From Xestospongia bergquistia (Eukaryota; Porifera; Demospongiae; Haplosclerida; Petrosiidae), in contig OZ014415.1 of assembly GCA_963965975.1 (NCBI GenBank), forward strand, positions 3,353,001-3,417,000: a DNA stretch of 64,000 bases. Direction: 5' to 3'. Shown here in pieces: positions 45,720 through 56,106 of the stretch. The first letter of the stretch is position 1, and every line of letters begins with the position of its first letter. Both the position numbers and the translations under genes were made by a program. The notes beneath the pieces were generated by a model that saw nothing but the letters and a program-made list of their open reading frames with translations, was not told the origin of the DNA and did not search any database.

Positions 45720-48700
45720 TATTTTGCTTGAACTGCCTTGCAGAGTTGAGATCTTGGAGTGATGAGGGAAGGGAATTCCACAGGGAAATAGCACTGGGAA
45801 GGAAAGAGTTGAGGGTAGCAGAAGATCTGGAGAAGGGCAGATTCAGGTTAATGGATGGGAAGAACGTAAATTATAAGAGGACTGGTTTTGAAATGAAAAA
45901 GAGCCAGCAGGAATGTAGAGCTTACTAAAGAAGAACTTGTATAAAAGGACAAGCTTGGGTGTTGTACTATGGGAGGATAGAGAAGGAAGATTGAAGAGTT
46001 GTAGAAGTAGAGGGTAATCAGAGGTCCAATTTTTACTGCAGAGTTTTAGTGCAAAATGTTGAACTTTTTCCAATTTGTTGATGTTAGGAATGGAATATGG
46101 ATCCCAAACAGACGAGCTGTACATAAGGATGGGGAGGATTAATGTCAAGTACAATTTAATAAGAACAGAAGAAGAGTTATAGAAAAATTGATGATAGATG
46201 TGGCCAAGCAGTTTCTTGGCCTTAGAACAGGTTTCGCTGATGTGAGTAGACCAGGAGAGGCTAGAGGTTAGAGTAACACCTAGGTGCTTAAATGAAGAGA
46301 CTAATTCTGGAATATGTCATTCACATACAAAATGAAGAGAAGTGGTCCAAGAATTGAGCCTTGAGAAACTCCAGATAGGACGGAGGTCTTAGTAGAGGAA
46401 CAGCCATCAACAACAACCAGCGGAGATCAATCTGTGAGATAGCTTTGAAGCCAAATGATAAGGTGATGAGGGATGTCAAGTGAAGAAAGTACATCAAGAA
46501 AGGGTTTATGTGGAACCAAGCAAACTCTTTAGTTAGATCAAAAAAGGCTACACAGATAGAGTATCCTTTATCCAGCTGAGTAAACCATGAATTAGTGGAA
46601 GTAATCAGGGCAGACTCTGTGGAATAACCAGGTCTAAAAGCTGAACTAAGAGTGAGATAAAATTATGAGTCTGGCAAAAGTCCAGTAGCCAGTTGAAAAT
46701 ATGTCCTTCTAGAACTTTGCTGATAAGTGGTAGTAGAGATATGAGACAGTCACCTGTGGGAGAAGATGGAGCTGAAGAGTGCTTTGGTATTGGGATAATA
46801 TGAGAGTTTTTTCAGTCATCAGGAAAGATACCAGACTTACTCGATAGATTAAAGATAGAAGTAAGTGGTGATGAAATGGAGTAGGCAGTTTCTCTTAACA
46901 TACAGGCTGAATACCATCAGGACCTGTAGAAGTATTAGATGGAATCTGAAGAAGGAGCTTTGCAACTTCGACGATGGAGCATAAAAGATAAGATGGACAA
47001 TCATCTTCAGAGGAACCAGGGTCACCAGAAGCTGTGGAGAAGGGAGGAATGGATAGATTAAAACAGTTACAAAAGAATTGGTTAATCATATTACCTTTGA
47101 GAAAGGGTGTGGAGCCATTAAAAAATAAAGTGGGAATAGAGGAAGATTTCTTATTAAATTTCTTAAAGAGAGACCAGAAGTCCTTGCAATATGAAGAAGA
47201 GGACAGCTTGTGGAAGAAGGTAGATTTCAAATGATGCTGGTAGGAGAGTGTTTTGTTTCTACAAATGCGATATTGGGACATCAGTGATGATGATTTAGCT
47301 CTTTTTGCTTTAGAGAATAGGGCATTACGTTTGCGGATACAAGAAAGGAGGTGGTTGTTAGCCCATGATGGTGAATTTTTAATAAGCACTAATTTAGATG
47401 GGATGGTGTGATTCATTACTTCAATAAACACTTCTTTAAACGTGGACCAAGAGTGTTAACATCAGTGGAAGATAAGATAGAGTACGAGGGGAGAGAAGAG
47501 AGGATTACATTAGCTGCTTTAAAGTCACCTTTGCTATAAAGCCAAATATTATGAAGGTTCTTTGAGGTTGGTTTGTAGTGTTGTCTCAGAGGGACAATGA
47601 ACAATAACGAATTATGATCTGAAGAAGACAATGGAGGAAAAACAAAGGAAAGCCATGACAAGTTTGAAGGAACAAAGATAAGATCAATAATTGATGGTGT
47701 TCCCTAGTGAGAATAATGGGTAGGTTCTTTGACAACTTGAGAAAAACCAACAGAGTTTGTCAAGTCAAGAAGTTTGGTTAATAGGGGAGAAGGGCTCCTA
47801 AAATTTATGTTAAAATCACCAGTGAGAAAAACGTTTTTCATAATTATCATGACTTAGAGAGGTTAAGAAATTAATTAAGATGTCCAGGAATCCATTGTCA
47901 TTTGGAAGCCAATAGAAAGAGCCAAGCGTGAGTGAGTAATTAGAAATACTGATAGAGAGAAGAATGAGTTCAAGATTCAAGGTAGGAGACTTCTGGTATT
48001 GAAGTGTAAGATTTTTAATGAGCTGGATTTGAAGAAGAAAGAGGTGGACTTAATAGAGTTAGCAACAGAGAAGCTAGATTGTTTGTTAAATCCTGGAGAT
48101 GTGAAGGATGACAGACAATTTGATTGAGAGGAAAAGCTTGCTGAGGAGCAACATATTTGGGAGGAAGTTGATTTACAGGAGGTGAAGGAAGAAGTGGAGG
48201 TTTTTGAGAGTGAGAGTAAGGATGAAGATTGGTGTTGGGGGGGAAATGTTGAGGAAGAGAGGCTGGTGGAGGATGATCTATGGGATGATATTGAGGGAAT
48301 GTTAAGAGAGGATGAAGGGGAGGTTGCAGTGGTGGATGAAAATGAGAGAACTGGGAAGGAAGTGGAGGTGGTTGAGGAGTTGGAAGAAGAGGCATTTTGT
48401 GAGTTGAAGGATATTGATGATAATGTGGTCCAGGAGTTGGAAGGAGAGGTTGTTTGTGAGGAGGTTTGTGAGGAGGTCGAGCTTTGGATAAAAAATGAGG
48501 GGGTTTATTAGGTGGTAAACTGGGATTAGAATGTACATTAGAAGTATTGAGATGGGCTGGGTTTGGAGAAATAGGATTACCCTTGGAAGGATGGGAATTG
48601 GACAGAATAGTTTGAGATGGATTTAAGGAAGAAGCTGTAGACTTCTCAGTAATGTCAGAAATAGATGAGCCTTTTAGAGGTTGAAGGACAGATAGTTGAG

Positions 48701-49160
48701 TACTGAGAAATTCGGATGATTATTCTAATTCAATAATGTGAGCCTTTAAATGAGAGATTTCTGACTTCAGGGAAGAGATGAGAGAAAGAGAGGACATGAT
48801 AACACAGTGGGCAGATAAAAGGAAAATTATCAGCAACATGTGCTGGAACATTCACACATTCATTGTGCAGCCAACAAGAACATTGTTCACATTGTAACAT
48901 AAGACCTGATTCTTCAGTTGAAGAGCATACGCACTTGACAATATCATCAGGAGGGCCAGGGTTGACTTTGACATTGCCACAAAGTAGAAGGAGCAGAAGA
49001 AGTAAGGACTTATTGTGAGAGAGGTAAGATCGAGTAAAGAAATTTTGTCCAATGCGATCATCAGACAAAATGTCTGATGATTACATAACACGTGAAACTC
49101 GGAGTAACAGCAACAAAGCGAGAGCTCTGTTCTTTTGTCCTTCAATTCTGGTATAATACA
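45720..49160 (-). mobile_element. CR1/L2-type non-LTR retrotransposon, internally deleted
   Basis: Minus strand. 5' part 48730-49068: start of the ORF with a Leu-run, 'LLCGNVKVNPGPPDD' and a PHD-like Cys/His finger (QCEQCSCWLHNEC). 48015-48395: Pro-rich linker. About 47416-47960: endonuclease remains (FLTGDFNINF; SSSDHN). 46895-47431: start of reverse transcriptase (STGPDG). About 46330-46880: RT middle (GVSQGSILGPLLFILYVND). Then a jump at about 46308 directly to 'FKHLGVTLTSSLSW' and the C-terminal domain to 45843, so the FADD catalytic box is missing. Several other stops. The element abuts the TA-rich tract and exon 3 of the broken stanniocalcin-like copy. Confidence 0.8.
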
Positions 49161-49162
49161 TG

Positions 49163-49222
49163 TATACATATATATGTATAATATATATATATATATATAT
49201 ACATACATACATATATATATAT
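49163..49222. repeat. TA/CATA-rich microsatellite
   Basis: Alternating TA and ACAT units at the junction of the LINE 5' end and the duplicated block. The paralogous intron at 21955-21970 has a short TA run at the same place. Confidence 0.8.
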
Positions 49223-49229
49223 TATATCT

Positions 49230-49904
49230 ACCTCTGAGAAGATCTTTCAAAGTTTAAAGAAATTGTCGTGTACCATTTGATATCCATACTTCCACAATTG
49301 ACAAGAAATTATCAGTTATCTTCCTGTTACATGTTGTTGCTGTTTGAAGAACCTATAATCATGTGTTATCTTCAACAATTATATGCATTGTATTTAATTC
49401 AAACCTGTTGAATTGCTTGTTTATTCCAGTAATCCTTAAAGTCAAAGACTTCAAAGACAAGGCAATTTAAGTTATTGTAACTCAAAACAATATCAGTACA
49501 AAATCCACTGTCAGTATAACAAGATTGATGACTATTGATTGCAATTTCTTCCAATTGATGGCATGCATGTTCCATTTGAGTTATAGACATTGCTGTTCAA
49601 AATGGCTTTTATGAGACAACGTTTCGCGTTATTAACAAATGTTTGATCCTAAAAAGATTAATAATAAGTTATAGAGAAAATATTAAATACTTACAGTAGA
49701 TGAGAATAAAATTTGTTTATTCATGAAACGGTGGCAGTATCTGTCACCATAGGCAAGAGGATATCCATTAGTACCACATTGAAATGTTGCCTCTACACAC
49801 TTAGTATAGAAGTAACAGTTACCAGAATTAGCTAGAGCTGTACAGTCCTGAGCTTTGACAGTAACTGTCAGAGATAGCACCACTGAAAAGACGAGTAGCG
49901 TCAT
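49230..49904 (-). pseudogene. Stanniocalcin-like copy 2, broken
   Basis: The first exon (to 49904) is intact, with the same signal peptide and GYPLAYGDRYC. The second exon, which starts after a tttttag acceptor near 49649, carries a 4-bp insertion near 49570 (acatgcatgccatc), shifting the frame and ending soon after. The third exon (about 49230-49352) lost about 11 bp. The last exon is replaced by the LINE. Exon 1 has Leu-Phe where the intact copy has Cys-Phe. A pseudogene of the gene at 21851-22666. Confidence 0.75.
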
Positions 49905-50009
49905 GATATTATGTTGTTTATGAGTTTCATAGCTTTAAATAGTTAGTCTACGCCTACTCACATAAGCCAGAAAGGTGTTTTAATATCTTGGACACTTTTT
50001 GACTGACTA

Positions 50010-50231
50010 ATGATAAAAATATCTGAAATCCATGATGTCACCACCATCAGCACGAATAATTATTATTTTCAAATATTAAAATTAAAAGATATGACTGTAA
50101 ATGCAAAGTATAGTTCTATGGACAATAAGTATATAGTCCTTGAAGCTAATACAAGTGCAACACAGAAACTACTTGCACTGTCAGAAAATAAAATCTTTGA
50201 GTGGTTTCTACCATGTGAGTCTTGCCTGTGA
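50010..50231 (+). CDS. Small conserved ORF of unknown function
   Basis: 73 codons, divergent from the stanniocalcin-like pseudogene. The same frame at 22771-22995 is conserved at protein level apart from one stop and one small indel. Contains 'NKYIVLEANTSATQKLLAL' and 'ENKIFEWFLP'. It has no signal peptide and no known motif. It could be a first exon (possible splice after 50231) or chance conservation within a young duplication. Confidence 0.3.
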   Translation: MIKISEIHDVTTISTNNYYFQILKLKDMTVNAKYSSMDNKYIVLEANTSATQKLLALSENKIFEWFLPCESCL

Positions 50232-50439
50232 GTGACGTCACAAAATCATAATCAAAACTACAACTATCAATTAGTACAGTATACTTTGTCATGTCACTTC
50301 TACAAACACTATATTAATACTATACTCTACTATACCTGTGATTGCATCACTACTAAGATGATTATTATATATATAACCAAATAAGTTAACATCAAATAGA
50401 TAATTTGCCTCAAACCCAGGCTTTCGCAATAGAAAAGAG

Positions 50440-51160
50440 TTCACATAATTCAATACTATTGATGTCTCAGAAAGAGCTTACATGTGGTAGAGAGGTTTGT
50501 ACTAATATGAAAAATCTTTTCAAAAATAATTATCATATTATCACTGATTCAAATCACGCACATATACATTTTATTAAAAAATTTTCTAGTAAGTAAGGTG
50601 AAGATGTACTGCATGTCTTTTGAATATGTACCTCACATTAACAACCTTGGCAATAATTCATCACGTTAAGTTCATAACATAATGAAGAAAATTTAGAGAG
50701 TGACTCACTGCAGCATAAACTTATATTACTAATATAACTAATTAAACTATAATTTATTTATGAAGTTTATCTCCACCTCCTATTCAGACTAGAACGAGTA
50801 AAGATTTTTGTTCTTGAAATCTCCAACTAATACTAAATTTTTTTATTAGATTTTTCCACTAAAACAACAAGTCCTTGATCAGATAAGCCACCATATATGA
50901 TCTGGAATATAATGGGCAGGTATAACTTTCCTTTCTTGAAAAATGTTAATGTGTATTTTCTTTCCAAGAACAATATCAAATGAGTGACTGTCATAAGTTC
51001 AATAATCTACAAAATATTTGACCATTAGTGAGGGAAAATATTTTTATTATAGGAATAAGGTTCCAGACATTCTCATAACACCTTGAGAAATAGTATCTTC
51101 TAGTTGAATAATCTAGCATTTCAAGTTTAGAAGTTCTTAAATGGACATCAGTATGGACTA
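50440..51160. repeat. Left-over of segmental duplication (source 24360-25130)
   Basis: Colinear with 24360-25130 with indels. It shares the tcacataattcaatactatt start and the minus-strand DVHLRTSKLE patch, which here stays open for 68 codons (50991-51197). Confidence 0.65.
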
Positions 51161-51199
51161 AAACAGAACTAATAATATTAATATCAAACTTTAACATTA

Positions 51200-52200
51200 A
51201 GCAATGTAGTTGTACAAATCTCCTGCAATTAAATTATTATAGCTAATTTAGTCTTTTGTTGTAGATTTGCTACATAAAATAATACATGTATGTATGTATT
51301 TTAATATAATCATTTGTTGTTAATACTCACAAAATAGTTTATTTAGTTAAGACACAATTAATAAGTGTGAATATCCTAATATTAAACAAAAGATTATAAT
51401 GTGTAGAATTTTGTATTTCTTCTTCTTAATTGAGTTACTATAGTAGTTGGTATAATTAATAAAGAACAACCAAAAAGTTTAATTGAAGACAAAAATAATA
51501 TGTCAATAATAAAAATATTGCAAACATTAACAAGATCACAACTCAAATTTCTAAGGGAAAGTTCGCTCCACATCTTCTGATTAATGAATCCAAATTCTAA
51601 GTGACCCTATGTAAATTGTGAGTGACCCCCAGACTTTGTTATAAATCCCACAGAAATGCTAAATCATTTTAAGGCAGTAGCAAGTATTACAAGTTTGGGG
51701 TGTGCTCTAGGAACAGTATAAAAGTAGTACAATTAATTCCCAGTAACTTCTAAAGTAGTAGATTTTTGTCTTTGGTTGTTGTGGGAACATATGATATGAT
51801 ATGTTACAGTTTCTGTACCTGTAGAATGAAGTAACAAGTTTTATACTGAAGTTTTATGACTCATTTCTACTGTGTGTTATTTGTTTTTGATCAGTCAGCA
51901 GTTTGTAGCTTCTAATATTAGTGTTTTATATAGTAATTGAAGTAGTACTGTTTTGACATAATCTATGTTTAATAAATGTTCATTATACAAGAGATTTCCA
52001 ACTATGTGTAATGTCTTACCTAATGAAGTTTAGGAAGGTTTTAGATCTAGAGAACAAAGATCTGTTGATGATGCAACTGTAGACTAATTAATAGAGCTGG
52101 CTGATAGAGGGAAGTATTGTGCTATATTAATTTATGTCATTGTTGCTAACTTCGCTAAAGTATATAGCCACATCAACACTGTCCATTCAATATTAATTAA
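51200..52200. other. Intergenic stretch
   Basis: AT-rich, no repeat or gene recognised. Confidence 0.5.
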
Positions 52201-52212
52201 TGAATCAAAGAC

Positions 52213-52395
52213 ATTGTATTCAGTTAGCTGAGGAGCCAAGTCTGGCCAACCAAGATTACAATTTATCTTTCCCTGAACATTGAGTATGCCGGAAAGATAA
52301 ATTATCTTGGTTGGCCAGATTTGGCTCATCAGCCAACTGAGTTCAATATTTACAAAATCAATGTTCAGGGAATCCCTGAACATCGAGTATACAGT
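52213..52395. repeat. Foldback element, ~185 bp
   Basis: Arms tcagttagctgaggagccaa (left) and its complement ttggctcatcagccaactga (right) enclose two further inner inverted segments (aagataaattatcttgg type). Copies are at 53100-53285, 53287-53470, partly at 53478, and inverted at 60480-60720. Confidence 0.8.
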
Positions 52396-52639
52396 GGCGT
52401 AGGAACTGTAGCGACCGTAGCAGCCATGGCCGCTACACCTTATCATAGTTATTAATATTCATAAATTATTAACAATGAATAATAATTAATTTTACTACTC
52501 TAGCTCTTCCCTTTCTTTACACTTCATTGAATCTAAGAGTTACAGTTTGTCAAGGATTTCTATAAAGATGACTTTGACACTGAGCAGTTAAGTATGCAGT
52601 TACAAGTGAATAAAGTGATGTCTTGCAATCTTCCCCAAT

Positions 52640-52944
52640 AATCACAAAAGGACGCTCTCCACGGTTTCTCTTCAGTGATTGGATTTCTAAAGGAGTTTTC
52701 AGACTCACAAAGATCTTTAATACCAGAAGTCTGTAGGTTCGCTTCGCTGATATTGGTGATGCCGGCTACAAACGCAGTTAGTGAAAGATCTTTCAGCTCC
52801 TTACATCAGGTTAAAAGCTACTTGAGAGAGACTATGAGCCAGACAAGACTTGACAGTTTAATGGTACTCCATGTGCACAAAACTCTTACTGATTCTCTGT
52901 CATTAATAGACATTGGCAACGATTTTGTCAAGGGTTCAAACTAG
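52640..52944 (+). mobile_element. hAT transposase C-terminal dimerisation fragment
   Basis: Open plus frame of 89 codons ending at 52944. The core 'MPATNAVSERSFSSLHQVK' followed by 'YLRETMSQTRLDSLMVLHVHK' is the hATC dimerisation domain of hAT transposases. No N-terminal transposase part is visible upstream, so it is a truncated copy between two foldback elements. Confidence 0.75.
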
Positions 52945-53099
52945 AGAATCCATCTTTGGAAAAATTTTCACTTAATGATAATTAATCAAATTAATTAATC
53001 CGTTCCACCCATTAATAACTAGCCACGCCTACGTATTACACCCATTGGCCTCTGCACTTTGAAATTACTTCCTACACCTTTGGTATGTAAATATTGTAC

Positions 53100-53500
53100 T
53101 CAGTTAGCTGAGGAGCCAAGTCAGGCCAAACAAGATAACAACTTATCTTTCCCTGAATATTGAATATGCCGGAAAGATAAATAATATTGTTATCTTAGTT
53201 GGCCAGGCTTGGCTCCTCAGCCAACTGAGTTCAATATTTACATACTCAATGTTCTGGGAATCCCTGAACATTGAGTATGTAAATATTGTATTCAGTTAGC
53301 TGAGGAGCCAAGTCAGGCCAACCAAGATTACAATTTATCTTTTCCTGAACATTGAATATGCCGGAAAGATAAATAATATTGTTATCTTAGTTGGCCAGAC
53401 TTGGCTCCTCAGCCAACTGAGTTCAATATTTACATACTACATGTTCTGGGAATCCCTGAACATTGAGTATGCAAATATTGTATTCAGTTAGCTTAGGATC
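53100..53500. repeat. Two tandem foldback elements plus a partial third
   Basis: Units at 53100-53285 and 53287-53470 are about 187 bp, each a foldback as at 52213. The third breaks off at about 53515. All share the joining text attgagtatgtaaatattgta. Confidence 0.8.
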
Positions 53501-53765
53501 CAAGTTTGGCCAAATCTATTGTCACATACTGTCTACAATATGGCTGACCAATTAACACAAGGTAGGCATAGCTACAAAATCACATAAATATTATTAAAAA
53601 GCTAACATTGAATAAGATGTATATTAGAATGCATATACTTGCAATGTTCAGTAGTTATCTACAAATAGTATTTATGTAGTCACACTTATAATAAATAAAT
53701 GTCACTTGTTAGTCTTCATTACGTCATCTACAATTGTCTAGTATTAACTTAATAGGATTTAATAA
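53478..53765. repeat. Outer arm of the large inverted repeat (partner 60240-60530)
   Basis: Near-perfect reverse complement of 60240-60530; about 55 bp ending in cttaataggattt read identically in both. The match stops at about 53763, and a diverged second version of the same text follows at about 53930-54060. Confidence 0.85.
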
Positions 53766-54127
53766 ATACCTACACCAGTGTTTATGTGCAGTGTCTGTCT
53801 TAATGCTGTACATGTAGACTAAAATATCAAGATTTAAAGGTTATAGGACTCATTAACCTCACAAATGTAGTATGGTACAATATTGTTACCTTGATGTTAT
53901 AACTAAAATTTCAGACCAGCATATTAGACTATTTATACTTACAATGTTCACTATAGGATTACACTTAATTTATAAATAAATTAATGTCACTTGATAGTCA
54001 TCATTATAGTACTCAACAATGTAGTAATTAATGTTAGTAACTAATTCTGAATGATTAATAAAATAGTAATACTATTTATTAGGAAGCTTAACATTTATAT
54101 TGCATTAACTTATTTCTGAAATAGAAA

Positions 54128-55764
54128 ATGTTTTTAGTGTTTTCTGGTTATCTATTCTCATATTGATATGTATACCAGTTGTCAAAGGTTCTCCTCATAG
54201 TCTTGAAGCTCTATTTATGTACTCAAAGTTATCTCAGTATAATTCTATTGAAACAGTAGATGGTGTTGAAAAAACAATTGAAGAAGAGGGCTACAATATA
54301 CATTGACAACAACTACCAATAAATGTTATATTGATTACTAATTACTACAGAATTAACAGTTTATTAACTTCAACAAATGACTTCTCAGAAACAACAAGTA
54401 AGTTGTATATAGGACTGTCTTGTTATAAATATCATAGTAACAGTCCTCACACATAAGCACAGCATTCATGAAATTTCTTGTGCCTAATTTATTGAGATGT
54501 TAAACAGAATCTTCATACCACTGACAAGTAACTATATGACTTCTAAGCATCAGTCAGTACATAAGTTAAGAGTGTAATGGTTACTACTTGTCATAAATGA
54601 GCAGATGCTGCTTAACGCAAAATTAAATCAACCACTAATTTTTTTCAGTAATATAACTATTAACTGACTGAGCTTGTTTGTACTTTTATTTATGCTTTCA
54701 TATGTTTATGTTTCATTCAGACCCTGTATATAAATCTTTGCTTAACAAAAAGCTAAAAGCTGGTTAGTCTAGTTAGTTAATCATAAATATGACATCACTA
54801 GGAGTGGAAAATAAGTATTAGATGCTACTAATGCATTGAAAAGAGTTTGGACACTCATGCCAAAGTTGCATTATCTGAGTTTATTAAGTAAACCACTAGA
54901 CGTAGTCATTTTTCAGATATTGTTGTATAAAAGAACCTTATTAGTCATTTTTTTAAAAATTAATATTATATCTATGACCACCTGACACTACTCTGATCTT
55001 TCATGTGTCATTAAAAGTTCAAGTGATACATTTATATAACACATCATATATATTTATATAGATAGAAAATCAGCTAAACAAAGTCTGGTAGTTCACTATA
55101 TCACTGTACTTAAAATAGATCATGTATGGTCACATTAGAATGTTTCAGATATTAAATTCTGTTTGTAAGTTTGTGCTGTTCACTTGCAATTTGTAGGTCA
55201 GTGATGCTAGAATAATATTTCGTAATACATTTATTGAAACATCAAGAAAAGTTTTATGTAATGTAAAATAATAATATAAATGCATGCATACAAGAAACTG
55301 ATGACTGAGGTCCTATACAAGTGTTTTTTTCATATAATGTCCAAATCATATTTGTAGGCATGTTGTAGAATGATGTATTATCCTGACTATGGTTGGTTAT
55401 TACATGGATGGTATAATGAAGACTGGCTCTTATCTGATCCTAGTGTACACTGTACTACACAACAGCTTGCTAAAGTAGTAGACAGAGGGATAGCTATACA
55501 ACAATATACTAAAGTAAGTGTATATTGTAAGTGATTGTAATATGAAGTACTATATGTCGGTAGGGAAATGAGAGATCCAGTATTTCATCTTATGGTTATG
55601 ATGCTGTTTAGAACCTTGCATTAGCTTTGAATTCAACTCTAAATATGATTAATGACAATACAGTTAATGAGATTAACTGTATAGGACCATTCACTCCATT
55701 ATATAACAAGACTTCTGATACTGACTGTCTAATAAGATACAACATATTGAACACTAACAAAATC
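54128..55764 (+). pseudogene. GABA-B-like receptor, copy B (truncated)
   Basis: Recognised exon matches: signal peptide and start of the ligand-binding lobe about 54128-54306 (short deletion just after the ATG shifts the frame, then a stop), 55062-55164 (2 bp short), 55197-55262, 55358-55513 (intact) and 55564-about 55755 (TAG in place of Trp at about 55608-55610). Exon 2 of the lobe and everything after exon 7, including all seven membrane spans, are absent; the match ends at about 55757. It is oriented head-on to copy C, forming the inner arms of an inverted duplication. Confidence 0.8.
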
Positions 55765-56106
55765 CACAATATGATATTATTGTTTATCATTAAATATATT
55801 CTGACTACAATGTAGAAATATTTTTTCTTAAAAATATTTCTGATTTTTGCAATATTTAACCATGAAGTATATTTATTCATATTATTTCTGTCTTAACTTA
55901 AAATATTTTGAGAGTACTAACAAAAAATAATTATATTAAAATACATACATACATACATGTATTATTTTAGATATCAAACATGCAACAAAAGTCTAGACTA
56001 AATATAATAATTTGTTGGGAGCATATATAAAACCACATTGCTAAATGTTAAAGTTTATATGATATACATAATTATTATTAGTTTTGCTTTATTGCATTTG
56101 AATTTA

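Noticed and set aside
48182..48511. 109-codon acidic plus-strand frame
   Set aside because: Antisense of the LINE's Pro-rich linker, open because of its purine/pyrimidine bias.
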